Shown here piece by piece: positions 1 to 8,095 of a stretch of DNA of 62,776 bases. Source of the DNA: Candidatus Iainarchaeum sp. Lineage in GTDB: Archaea; Iainarchaeota; Iainarchaeia; Iainarchaeales; JAFCCW01. Where the stretch lies: contig JAFCCW010000005.1 in NCBI GenBank assembly GCA_017609985.1, positions 1-62,776 of the forward strand, written 5' to 3'. A program made the translations under genes and the position numbers. Below the pieces are notes generated by a model. The model ran no database searches. It saw only the letters and a program-made list of their open reading frames with translations, and had not been told where the DNA came from. Each line of letters begins with the position of its first letter. Within the stretch, counting starts at the first letter, position 1.

Positions 1-965
1 GTTACTGTGTCGCCAGCATCAACAGAAGCTGGAGAAATTTCAAGTGAAACATCAAAGACATCAGATACTGCCGAACAATTTGGTGCAGAAGCACAATCTA
101 AATCAGCACAATCAGTTAATCCATCTAAGTCATCGTCGAAGCCATTGTCACAAATTTCGGAAGGAGGGCTGACAGAACAATTGGTTCCTGCTTCACATCT
201 TGGATCATAATAACATTGAGCATCACAAGGAGGAACATCACATTGGAACGGACAAGAACAATCAGGGTCTATTGGACATGCAAGATTTGTTTCACAATCT
301 GTATTGCATTCGCCGTCTGAATCACAATCTAAATAACAGCAATCAGGATCGTCAGCGCATAAGGGGTCAGGTCTGCAATCAGCATTGCATGAATCATCAG
401 CAAAACATTCTCTTTCACAACCCTGCACTTGCCCCTCAGTGCTACAGCAAATACTATAAGAAAGTTCTGAATCACAATCGTCAACATGAGCATTGGATTG
501 AGAAGAAGCTTTTGCAAGACACTCCTGTCCAGAAGCACATTCTCCAGCAACAAAAGCACAACTTATTGTGCCCTCTGAAACTTTAATGCATCTTGGAGTA
601 TTAAAAACTCCGCTAATTGAAGAAGCAATGTGAGTATTGGTCAACTGGTCTTCAGGAACAGCAAAAACAAAGGCTTCGTCTGAGAGAGTATCAGATTTAG
701 TGCACTGGCTTCCAATGAAAAGAGTTTTGTCAGACTTGCAACAAACCTCATTAGGATATTCATCATGCGGATTCCAAGCAGCAACACTAATATGCTCTCC
801 GCCAATACCCACATTACTGTAGCTGAAAACAAGCTTTTCTCCAGCAACACATTCAGTAGTGTTTTCTGAAGTGGCATAACTTAGTTTGCAGTCAAGAGAA
901 GCAAAAGCAAATGGCACAATAAGGAATAAAAACAATATAACAAAAACATTCTTTTTCAGATTCAT
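1..965 (-). CDS. Secreted Cys-rich surface protein, 3' end outside window
   Basis: The reading frame opens with ATG at 965 and stays open to the window edge, so the C-terminus is missing. The first ~22 residues (MNLKKNVFVILFLFLIVPFA) are a clear signal peptide. After a ~120-residue globular part the chain becomes very rich in Cys-Asp motifs (DCDSDGECNTDC, DPDCSCPFQC), then has an ICDNGFDDDLDGLTDCADLDC segment. This segment is of the calcium- or disulfide-rich type often seen in secreted proteins of Woesearchaeota-like archaea and some bacteria. It is followed by a VSLEISPASVDAGDTV stretch that looks like the start of a CARDB/Ig-like beta domain. The likely location is the cell surface or outside the cell. 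I recognise no enzyme motif. Confidence 0.75.
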   Translation of the reverse strand, partial: MNLKKNVFVILFLFLIVPFAFASLDCKLSYATSENTTECVAGEKLVFSYSNVGIGGEHISVAAWNPHDEYPNEVCCKSDKTLFIGSQCTKSDTLSDEAFVFAVPEDQLTNTHIASSISGVFNTPRCIKVSEGTISCAFVAGECASGQECLAKASSQSNAHVDDCDSELSYSICCSTEGQVQGCERECFADDSCNADCRPDPLCADDPDCCYLDCDSDGECNTDCETNLACPIDPDCSCPFQCDVPPCDAQCYYDPRCEAGTNCSVSPPSEICDNGFDDDLDGLTDCADLDCASAPNCSAVSDVFDVSLEISPASVDAGDTV

Positions 966-1039
966 CTTATCACCATTGTTTGAATGATAGAAACTGGAAA
1001 CCAACAGGGTTATTTTCCCTGCTGAAAACCAATCAACCA

Positions 1040-2389
1040 TCACCTGCTGTCTTTCATGAATACATCAAACTGTATCCAACCATCTCCAGAGCTTGTGTCA
1101 TTACCCCATGCTTCAATACTATATCTTTGCCCACCACTGTACTCACCATAGGAAACTTCAGACATCTTGATTTTGAACCAGTTTGGTATTCCAGGAAAGA
1201 CATCTGGCTGGTTAGCTTCGCCATCGGAAACAAGGGAAGAACAAGGTATTGACCCAGACCCATACTTCCAGCAACACTCCCAAGTAGTGCTATTTTTCTT
1301 AACAAAATCAATCTTTCCTATTGGCCAGTCCTGATTTTCCCTGTTGTTTATCTTTATATAATTCGGCGCGTAATCAGGCAAACCTGTGGAAAAGTTTGAA
1401 CCATAGTTATGTTCAAAGTACATTTTTCCGCCTGCAACAAGGTTGTATGCTGCTGCTTTGTAGGCAGATCTGACTGAGGCTCCGGATGCATATCTATAGT
1501 AAATCTCGTAGTCCCAGTAGCCATAGTTTGGGCTGTGATCCATCTGATGGATTATAATCCGGTCAGGAGCATCATCCAAGAGATAAGAATAGATTGCCTG
1601 CTGCTGGTGAAGATACTTCATAGTTTCTGTGCCGTTAGGAACTTCATATTGCTTGTCGTCAGGCATAGAAAACTCAAGCCAGAACGCATCATTGTTTGAA
1701 ACCCTTATCTTACTACATGATGCTGGAGAATAATCATTTGGAATGCAGGAAACAGTATGACAAGTGATTGTTTCACCTACATTGTCACTAAAAGAAGCGT
1801 TTGGCACCTGCCCCAGACAAAAGTCATCAAGCCTGTTTCTAACTTTCACCATGACTTCAACACTTTTGCCACTTTCAGGCCATAGTTCCTGAATTGAAAC
1901 CTGATTATTAGGATAAGTTATATTGTACTGATCCGAACCCGCGTTTAGTTTCGACAGATATGTTTGAACACCCTGTTTCGGACTCAGCACTATTTCTGCT
2001 TCCTCAGTCATGCTTGTTCCAGCAACCAGTAAATTCCAGCCACTGCCACCAACAGCGACTTCAGGAGACGCCCAGTTAGAAATACAATCTTCTTGTGGTT
2101 CGCCTGAACTGTTCTCGCTTAACAGACAGATCTGACCAGTGTTAAGCTTTGTAAGGGTTGCTTCAGGAGTCATGCTAACAGTTACGTCTCCGGAACCGTC
2201 ATCTTCCGTGCTTGAAATAGCAATGTTTGAACCTGCTGTCACAGAACTGACTCCAACAACAGTTTCACCACCACCTGTTCCGCCTCCACTGCCAGTGCTA
2301 TCAGGACAGTTGGTTCCGTCGGAAAGGCAGACTTCCTTGCCATGAACCATAACACTGTCACCATCCAATTGAATAGTATCAGCAACCAT
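1040..2389 (-). CDS. Surface or fibre-like protein, C-terminal part of a frameshifted gene
   Basis: This 449-codon frame continues the protein that starts at 2907. The two frames overlap, and the sense of the protein changes frame near 2400. The first residues here (MVADTIQLDGDSVMV) are almost certainly internal, and no ribosome binding site was chosen. A Gly/Ser/Thr linker (about residues 31-40) is followed by a VTAGSNIAISSTEDDG segment like those of tail-fibre or trimeric surface proteins. Next comes a Cys-containing globular region of about 280 residues without a recognisable catalytic motif. It is probably an extracellular structural or adhesive protein. Function is inferred only from composition. 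Confidence 0.6.
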   Translation of the reverse strand: MVADTIQLDGDSVMVHGKEVCLSDGTNCPDSTGSGGGTGGGETVVGVSSVTAGSNIAISSTEDDGSGDVTVSMTPEATLTKLNTGQICLLSENSSGEPQEDCISNWASPEVAVGGSGWNLLVAGTSMTEEAEIVLSPKQGVQTYLSKLNAGSDQYNITYPNNQVSIQELWPESGKSVEVMVKVRNRLDDFCLGQVPNASFSDNVGETITCHTVSCIPNDYSPASCSKIRVSNNDAFWLEFSMPDDKQYEVPNGTETMKYLHQQQAIYSYLLDDAPDRIIIHQMDHSPNYGYWDYEIYYRYASGASVRSAYKAAAYNLVAGGKMYFEHNYGSNFSTGLPDYAPNYIKINNRENQDWPIGKIDFVKKNSTTWECCWKYGSGSIPCSSLVSDGEANQPDVFPGIPNWFKIKMSEVSYGEYSGGQRYSIEAWGNDTSSGDGWIQFDVFMKDSR

Positions 2390-2907
2390 CCTGATTGATG
2401 TCTGCCTATGTTCATGTAAGAATCGCCGTTCCAGACAAAGGAACTCAGGAATGCTATGGGAAAGTCAGAGGAATCCATCTTCTCGCTCCATTCAGCAATC
2501 CAGTTGTTAAAGTTGTAATTTGGGTCATCGCCAAAATCCTCAGAGCGTATGGCAACCATAGAGCCAGTCTTCGTCAAGCCGTCCACTGTCAGGTCGCCGT
2601 CCTGCATTTTTATCATCTTTGAGGTTCCGGGCGCAACGCTTGTGTCACCAACAGTCAAATAGTCTTTCGCAGTTATTCCCCCGTCAAAGTCAGCACTTTG
2701 GCCTTTCAGGACGCTGTTGAGAGTAGTTATTCCCTGAACAGTTAAACCTGTGTTGACAAGCACGTTCTCAAAACCGCCTTCAGTAAAAACATCAATCACA
2801 TCAGTGTAAAGCGTTTGATGGCCGACTTTTTCAGCTGCAAAGCCCTGCCCTGCCAAAAGGCAGAATACTGCGAAAAATAAAGAAAATTTCAAAAACCTTG
2901 AATTCAT
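2239..2907 (-). CDS. Surface or fibre-like protein, N-terminal part of a frameshifted gene
   Basis: ATG at 2907 is preceded by a good ribosome binding site (GGAGGG at about 2914-2919). A signal peptide covers residues 1-24 (ending GQGFAA). Repeated short beta-type segments follow (GLTVQGITTLNSVLKG, DYLTVGDTS, GDLTVDGLTKTG), as in fibre or pilus-associated proteins. The frame makes sense up to SYMNIGR, then becomes unlike protein (RHQSGWLLILFNWMVTV). One extra base at about 2401-2403 would join it as NIGR-TSIRMVADTIQ to the frame of 1040-2389. So the intact protein would be about 610 residues. The break may be an assembly error or a real mutation. Confidence 0.65.
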   Translation of the reverse strand: MNSRFLKFSLFFAVFCLLAGQGFAAEKVGHQTLYTDVIDVFTEGGFENVLVNTGLTVQGITTLNSVLKGQSADFDGGITAKDYLTVGDTSVAPGTSKMIKMQDGDLTVDGLTKTGSMVAIRSEDFGDDPNYNFNNWIAEWSEKMDSSDFPIAFLSSFVWNGDSYMNIGRHQSGWLLILFNWMVTVLWFMARKSAFPTEPTVLIALAVEAEQVVVKLLLESVL

Positions 2908-3011
2908 TTTGGACCCTCCGAAGCATATGCTTATGATTAATTGATAAATATATGATTTTGTTATTTTTATTTGTTTCGGTTAAAAATTGAGCAAATTAAT
3001 AAAGAAGATAT

Positions 3012-3049
3012 GTTTAAATATATTTAACTTTCATAATTTATTGAAAGTT
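3012..3049 (+). promoter_or_regulatory. TATA box and 8-8-8 inverted-repeat operator before the GbsR/MarR-like gene
   Basis: A TATA-like element (GTTTAAATATAT, from 3012) is followed by a perfect inverted repeat: AACTTTCA at 3026-3033 and TGAAAGTT at 3042-3049 with an 8-bp spacer. This puts a dyad over the expected transcription start of the regulator gene at 3076. The natural inference is that the encoded regulator binds here and controls its own ABC-transporter operon. The dyad is seen directly; the binding is inferred. Confidence 0.6.
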
Positions 3050-3075
3050 CAATATTTTGTGAAGGTGTTTTTGTT

Positions 3076-3582
3076 TTGGAAACAGCAAGAGAAGAATTTA
3101 TTGAAATGATTTCTGAAATAAACAGAATAAAGGGTTTAGACGCACTTTCATCAAAACTCATCGGCGTGCTATTTATCGAGCCAGAGGAGATTTCTTTGGA
3201 GAGGTTGACTGAGTTAACAGGATACAGTCTTTCAGCAATAAGCACTAGCATGAAATTCATTGAAAAAACAGGTTTTGTTAAGAGAATCAAAAAGCCAAAG
3301 TCAAGAAAGGTTTACTATTTCATGGAAAAAGGATTGATTGACAGTTTCCTGGATGTCATGGAAGGCAGGTTTATGACAGTAATGGAGACTGCGAGAGAGA
3401 AAACTCCTGAAATCCTTGAAAAATACAGAAAAGTGAAGAAAAAATCAGAAAAAGCAAAAAAAGAGCAGGAAATTGTTGAAATATATAATAAAGAAATAAA
3501 TATAGTTGAGTCCATATTTAAACAGCTTGTTGAAGATTTGAAAACTGAAAAGAAAAAACTAGTTGAAGGGAGAGCAAAATGA
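3076..3582 (+). CDS. GbsR/MarR-like winged-helix regulator
   Basis: The protein has 168 residues. A winged-helix fold is suggested by residues ~38-75 (ISLERLTELTGYSLSAISTSMKFIEKTGFVKRI), with a wing (KPKSRKVYYF). A long charged coiled-coil tail follows (residues ~105-165), probably for dimerisation. This layout resembles GbsR-type members of the MarR superfamily. The start is TTG at 3076 with GGTG about 10 bases upstream; no better ATG exists in frame. Its last codons overlap the ABC ATPase gene by 4 bases (ATGA), so it leads a five-gene operon to 7926. An inverted repeat at its promoter suggests autoregulation. The ligand is unknown. Confidence 0.75.
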   Translation: METAREEFIEMISEINRIKGLDALSSKLIGVLFIEPEEISLERLTELTGYSLSAISTSMKFIEKTGFVKRIKKPKSRKVYYFMEKGLIDSFLDVMEGRFMTVMETAREKTPEILEKYRKVKKKSEKAKKEQEIVEIYNKEINIVESIFKQLVEDLKTEKKKLVEGRAK

Positions 3583-4286
3583 AAGCAATTGTTAGAGCAG
3601 AGAACGTGTCCAAGGTCTTTGACATGGGAAAAGTGCAGGTTAAGGCACTGGACAACATAAATGTTGAAATTGATGAAGGAGAATTTGTTGCAATAATGGG
3701 CCCTTCCGGCTCAGGAAAGACAACCCTGCTTAATATGCTGAGCGCTTTGCTTAGGCCAAGCGCAGGAGAGGTTTTTGTTAACAACAAGCCGATTTCAAAA
3801 ATGGATGACGACGAGCTTGCGATTATAAGGGGAAAAACAATCGGTTTCATTTTTCAGACATTTAACCTTATTCCAAGAATGACTGCTTTAGAAAATGTGA
3901 TGTTGCCAATGTGGTTTGCTGGATTGTCAGTCAAACAAAGAGAAGAGCGAGCAAAAGAAGCTCTTGAAGATGTTGGATTAGGAGATAGGGTGGATCACAA
4001 ACCAAACGAGCTTTCAGGAGGACAAAGACAGCGCGTGGCAATAGCAAGAGCTTTGGGAAACAAGCCAGACATTATTGTTGCTGACGAGCCAACAGGAAAT
4101 CTAGACTCCAAGAGCGGAGAACAAATTCTTCAAATTATTGAAGAACTGAACAAAAATGGAAAAACTGTCCTCATGGTAACGCACGAGCGCGAGATTGGAT
4201 TAAGAGCGGAGAGGATTGTTCATATTAAAGACGGCAAAATAATTGAAAACGAAATAAGAAAGACAGGAAGGAGGTCTCCAAAATGA
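3579..4286 (+). CDS. ABC transporter ATP-binding protein, MacB/LolD type
   Basis: The 235-residue protein carries the full set of ABC ATPase motifs: Walker [10 protein letters not shown] (~residues 42-50), the Q-loop [12 protein letters not shown], the signature LSGGQ, Walker B IIVADEPT and the H-loop VTHE. The sequence is of the MacB/LolD/FtsE-like class that pairs with FtsX-type permeases rather than transport-channel permeases. It overlaps its neighbours on both sides by 4 bases and precedes two FtsX-like genes, which it should energise. It acts at the cytoplasmic face of the membrane. The substrate is unknown; in this family it is mechanical work on, or extrusion of, lipoproteins, peptides or drugs. 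Confidence 0.92.
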   Translation: MKAIVRAENVSKVFDMGKVQVKALDNINVEIDEGEFVAIMGPSGSGKTTLLNMLSALLRPSAGEVFVNNKPISKMDDDELAIIRGKTIGFIFQTFNLIPRMTALENVMLPMWFAGLSVKQREERAKEALEDVGLGDRVDHKPNELSGGQRQRVAIARALGNKPDIIVADEPTGNLDSKSGEQILQIIEELNKNGKTVLMVTHEREIGLRAERIVHIKDGKIIENEIRKTGRRSPK

Positions 4287-5506
4287 AGAAATTATTAATT
4301 GCAATAGCTGCTATTGCTTTGCTGTTACCAGCAGCAATGGCGGAAAATCTTGCCGTGGAATCATTTAGTTATTCCCCGACACCGGCAGTCCCGGGAAAAT
4401 ACATAGACTTGTGGGTTCATTTGAAGAATGACTCACCATATGTGCTGAAAGGAGTTACGTTCGAGCTTGACTTAAAAGCAAGCTTTGAAGGCGGATCTGA
4501 TTTTCCTTTTGAACTGGAAGACGGCGACAGTCTGAAAAAAGAGCTTGGAACTCTTTCAGCAAAAAAGACAGCATTAATCCATTACAAGATAATGGTTAAT
4601 GAAAACGCTTTTGACGGCGACTACAGCATTGGCTTGATTTATTCGTCAGATGGAGCTACTTCAAAAAAGGAAACTGTTACAGTAAAGATTCAGAACAGAA
4701 ACCCTGACCTTGAAATCGTGGGAATTGAACCCTCTGAAATCGGACCAGGGCAGAGCAAGGAAATAGAACTCCAGATAAAAAATGTTGGAATGGAGCAAGC
4801 AACAAATGTTCTTGTAGGAGTAAGCGAGGACAGAACTGTGACAAGCACAGGAATTGTTGTTGAAAGAGATATTCTGCCAGTTGGCGGAGTACACTATATT
4901 GAATCCATTGCGCCAGGAGAAATTTACAAAGCAAAAATTTCAATTGGAGCAAATCCGGAAGCAGAGCTGAAAATTCACACTGTCCCAGTAACTCTTGAGT
5001 ATAAGGACGGAAACAGCAATAACCTGTCTGAAACCGAGTATATTGGAATAAAGGTTTCACAGAATGCAGAACTTGAATCAGTTATCAACAGCCAGACACC
5101 TCTTGCAGTTGCAGGAGGAACATCGGAACTGAAAATTGACTTGTTCAATGCAGGGATTGGCTCAGCAAAATACATAGTTGCAGAGCTTTCAAGTGATGCA
5201 GGCGAGTTTGAAAACAGCAAGGTGTTTATTGGAACACTTGAAGCTGATGACTTTGACTCGTTCAAGACAGACATAAAAATTGACAGCGGAATAGAACCAG
5301 GAATACATACTCTGAACCTAAAACTCAGCTACAAAAACCAGTTTGGAATGGCTGAAGAAATGGAAATTCCACTGGCTCTAAAAATTTATTCCCCAAGCGA
5401 AGCTGGAGGCGACGCAGGAATTGATTTTTGGTTCCTAGTAGTAGTTGCAATCGTGCTCTACTTTGTTGGAAAAAGAGTATACAAAAAATACATAAAAAAA
5501 CAGTGA
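4283..5506 (+). CDS. Secreted, membrane-anchored CARDB/NEW3-like protein of the ABC operon
   Basis: A signal peptide (residues 1-20, ending AAMA) leads into three or four repeats of immunoglobulin-like beta domains. Their phrases are typical of CARDB/NEW3-type modules (LAVESFSYSPTPAVPGKYID, EPSEIGPGQSKEIELQIKNVG, SQTPLAVAGGTSELKIDLFNAG). A single C-terminal membrane helix (FWFLVVVAIVLYFVGKRVY) and a basic end follow. The 407-residue protein therefore projects outside the cell from a C-terminal anchor. The position between the ATPase and the two permeases, with a 4-base overlap upstream, suggests it is the extracellular partner of the FtsX/MacB complex, in the place where bacteria have a MacA- or LolA-like part. 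That role is inferred from context. Confidence 0.8.
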   Translation: MKKLLIAIAAIALLLPAAMAENLAVESFSYSPTPAVPGKYIDLWVHLKNDSPYVLKGVTFELDLKASFEGGSDFPFELEDGDSLKKELGTLSAKKTALIHYKIMVNENAFDGDYSIGLIYSSDGATSKKETVTVKIQNRNPDLEIVGIEPSEIGPGQSKEIELQIKNVGMEQATNVLVGVSEDRTVTSTGIVVERDILPVGGVHYIESIAPGEIYKAKISIGANPEAELKIHTVPVTLEYKDGNSNNLSETEYIGIKVSQNAELESVINSQTPLAVAGGTSELKIDLFNAGIGSAKYIVAELSSDAGEFENSKVFIGTLEADDFDSFKTDIKIDSGIEPGIHTLNLKLSYKNQFGMAEEMEIPLALKIYSPSEAGGDAGIDFWFLVVVAIVLYFVGKRVYKKYIKKQ

Positions 5507-5519
5507 CGGAGAGAATGGA

Positions 5520-6719
5520 ATGGCTATTGGAGAGACCTTTGCGGTTGCGCTGAAAAACCTAAGGCACCAGCGCATCCGTTCCTTCCTTACTCTCGCAGGA
5601 GTAATAATTGGAATAGCAGCCATAGTTGCACTTATCTCTCTTGGCAATGGATTGAATATTGCTGTGACACAGCAGTTTGAAAAGCTTGGAATGAACAGCA
5701 TTTATGTAGAGCCAGGCAACAGCATGGGGTTGGAAACAGCGATTGCGAGAACACTGACTGACAGAGACGTGGAATTACTTGAAGACATTCAAGGAGTGGA
5801 AGTTGTAATTCCTTTTTATGAAACAAGCGGAACCGCAGTTCATAGAAATGAAAGCGAGGGCGTGTTCATTCTTGGATTTAATCCAGAGCACAATGACAAC
5901 CTGAGAGAAATGGGTTTCATGGATGTGGAAATTGGAAGAGAACTTGACGTAAACGACAGATACTCTGTACTGGTTGGAAGAAGATTTGCAGAAAAAGCCT
6001 ATGAAAAAGAGCTTGGGCTAAGATCACACATTGAACTAGAGGGAAAAAAATTCAGAGTAATTGGGATTGTTTCAGATTCCGGAATGAGCATTGGAGGAAT
6101 AAGCGTTGGCAATGTTGTGTACATGCACAAGGACATCATAGGAGAATTATACGGAGAAGAAGACCCAGTGGAAATACAGGTGAATGCAACCACTCAAGAA
6201 GACGTGCCAGCAGTTGTTGAAAGAATAGAGTACGAGCTTGAAAAAGACCACGGAGAAAAAGACTTTTATGTAATGAGCACAGAACAGATTTTAACCGGGG
6301 CAAACATGGTTATTGGAATTATTCAACTTGTTCTTGTGGGAATTGCAGCAATCTCGCTTGCAGTCGGAGGAATAGGAATAATGAACACAATGTTCATGTC
6401 AGTAATGGAGCGAACAAGAGAAATCGGAATAATGAAAGCAATCGGAGCAACAAACAAAGTTGTCAGAAACATCTTTATTTTGGAAGCAGGATTGATTGGA
6501 GCAGTAGGGGGAGTAATCGGTTCAGCAATAGGTTTTGGTTTTTCAGTAATTGTTTCCATAGGAGCATCAGCCACTGGTTTTGACCTGCCAGTTGAATTCT
6601 CGTTGCTTCTTTTTGCAGAAGCAATGCTGTTTGCACTTGTAGTGGGAATGATCTCAGGATATATTCCTGCAAGACGGGCTTCGGAACTCGATCCAGTGGA
6701 GGCGCTGAGATATGAGTAA
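5520..6719 (+). CDS. FtsX/MacB-like ABC permease (first)
   Basis: The 399-residue protein has the MacB layout. An N-terminal membrane helix (~residues 20-45, FLTLAGVIIGIAAIVALISLG) is followed by a large extracellular MacB-PCD-like domain (~50-260). Three C-terminal helices include the conserved GGIGIMNTMFMSVMERTREIGIMKAIGA block, and the end is PARRASELDPVEALRYE, a typical FtsX tail. It starts 14 bases after the CARDB-like gene and overlaps the next permease by 8 bases. The pair should form a heterodimer driven by the ATPase at 3579. About 80 nucleotides around the conserved block are nearly identical to the second permease although the genes differ strongly elsewhere. Confidence 0.9.
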   Translation: MAIGETFAVALKNLRHQRIRSFLTLAGVIIGIAAIVALISLGNGLNIAVTQQFEKLGMNSIYVEPGNSMGLETAIARTLTDRDVELLEDIQGVEVVIPFYETSGTAVHRNESEGVFILGFNPEHNDNLREMGFMDVEIGRELDVNDRYSVLVGRRFAEKAYEKELGLRSHIELEGKKFRVIGIVSDSGMSIGGISVGNVVYMHKDIIGELYGEEDPVEIQVNATTQEDVPAVVERIEYELEKDHGEKDFYVMSTEQILTGANMVIGIIQLVLVGIAAISLAVGGIGIMNTMFMSVMERTREIGIMKAIGATNKVVRNIFILEAGLIGAVGGVIGSAIGFGFSVIVSIGASATGFDLPVEFSLLLFAEAMLFALVVGMISGYIPARRASELDPVEALRYE

Positions 6720-7926
6720 GCTCAGGGAATCAGGAATTGACTTAGAACTGTTTAAGAGATCAGCAACAAGTTTGAGAAAACAGGGAATGCGAACTTTTCT
6801 CACAACACTGGGGGTAGTAATAGGAATAGCTGCAATAGTTGCATTGATTGCCGTGGGGCAGGGGCTTAATACTTCAGTGCAGGAAGAGTTTGAAAAAATG
6901 GGTTCAAACACAATCATTGTGTTGCCTGGAGCAAATTTTACTCAGTCCACTTTTGCAAGTCTGGAAGAAAACGACCCGAAAAGAATTGAATCAATAAATG
7001 GAGTGGAAGATGTTTTTTCAATATATTTTAAATCAAAACAAGTTGAATTTGAGGGCGTGAAAAGAAGCTCGGTAATAATGGGATTAAATCCTGAAAAACA
7101 AGAGGGAATGAAAACTATTGGAATGCTTGGACTAAAAGAGGGAAGGGATCTTGCAGACAATGAAAAATTTGCTGTTCTTTTGGGCGAAAGATTTCAAGAA
7201 GAATCATTTGAAAACGATATTCAAATAAAACAAAGACTTTTAATTGAAGGAAAAAGCTACAAAGTAGTTGGAATAAATGAGTCTGGAGGAAGCTCGTTCG
7301 GTTCAATGTTTGACAACGCAATTGTAATGCCAAAAGAAGGACTTGATGAAATATCAGAAGAAACACTAACACCTTTCAGGATAATTGTTAAAGTTTACAA
7401 CAAAGAAGACATTCCAGATGTAAAAAAAAGAATAACCAAAGTTCTGGAAAAAGCACACGGAGAAGAAGACTTTCAGATAATGACAGCTTCACAGATACAA
7501 GAAAGCGCAGGAGCAATTCTCGGACTAGTGCAGGCAGTGCTTGTGGGAATAGCAGCAATCTCACTCGCAGTGGGAAGCATCGGAATAATGAACACAATGT
7601 TCATGTCAACAATGGAGCGAACAAGAGAAATCGGAATAATGAAAGCAATCGGAGCAACAAACAAGCACATAAGAAATCTTTTTCTTATTGAAGCAGGATT
7701 TATTGGAGCAGGAGGAGGCATAATTGGAGTTGGAATCGGATTTGTAATTGCATTGGTTGTGGGAGTCATTGCAGACGTGTCAGGATTTCCGCTAAGAATT
7801 AACCCAGACATTGTATTGTTTTTGGGAGCCGTGCTTTTTGCAATGAGTGTTGGAATGATTGCAGGATATATTCCTGCAAAGAGAGCATCAGAAATGGATC
7901 CAGTGGACGCACTAGGACATGACTGA
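6712..7926 (+). CDS. FtsX/MacB-like ABC permease (second)
   Basis: This 404-residue protein has the same four-helix MacB layout as its upstream neighbour: helix 1 near residues 25-50 (FLTTLGVVIGIAAIVALIAVG), a periplasm-like domain, then three helices with GSIGIMNTMFMSTMERTREIGIMKAIGA and a final PAKRASEMDPVDALGHD. The start codon overlaps the end of the first permease by 8 bases, so translation is probably coupled. It closes the operon. Downstream there is only a T/A-rich stretch and a tandem repeat before a convergent gene. It is a tandem paralogue, probably functioning as the other half of the permease. Confidence 0.9.
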   Translation: MSKLRESGIDLELFKRSATSLRKQGMRTFLTTLGVVIGIAAIVALIAVGQGLNTSVQEEFEKMGSNTIIVLPGANFTQSTFASLEENDPKRIESINGVEDVFSIYFKSKQVEFEGVKRSSVIMGLNPEKQEGMKTIGMLGLKEGRDLADNEKFAVLLGERFQEESFENDIQIKQRLLIEGKSYKVVGINESGGSSFGSMFDNAIVMPKEGLDEISEETLTPFRIIVKVYNKEDIPDVKKRITKVLEKAHGEEDFQIMTASQIQESAGAILGLVQAVLVGIAAISLAVGSIGIMNTMFMSTMERTREIGIMKAIGATNKHIRNLFLIEAGFIGAGGGIIGVGIGFVIALVVGVIADVSGFPLRINPDIVLFLGAVLFAMSVGMIAGYIPAKRASEMDPVDALGHD

Positions 7927-7990
7927 AAAAAAAGGAAAAAGAAATTGGTTTTTATATAATTGACTGTTTAGAAATTGATTAGTTAGAAAT

Positions 7991-8095
7991 TAACTATTTC
8001 AAAATTAACTATTTCAAAATTAACTATTTCAAAATTAACTATTTCAAAATTAACTATTTCAAAATTAACTATTTCAAAATTAACTATTTCAAAAT
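7991..8095. repeat. Seven perfect copies of a 15-bp tandem repeat
   Basis: The unit TAACTATTTCAAAAT is repeated seven times without change (105 bp). Two degenerate relatives (ending TTTAGAAAT and GTTAGAAAT) lie just before. The array fills the gap between two convergent genes. It covers the stop codon of the glycosyltransferase at 8084: read on the minus strand, each unit gives ATT TTG AAA TAG. The array therefore looks like amplification of the gene's own last codons plus stop. There are no spacers, so it is not a CRISPR. Confidence 0.95.

Noticed and set aside
200-586. Long His/Asn/Gln-rich plus-strand frame at the left edge
   Set aside because: It is the antisense of the Cys/Asp-rich secreted protein on the minus strand, and its composition follows from that gene's codons.
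7991-8095. Tandem array as a CRISPR
   Set aside because: Units are only 15 bp and directly adjacent, with no spacers, and no cas gene is in the window.
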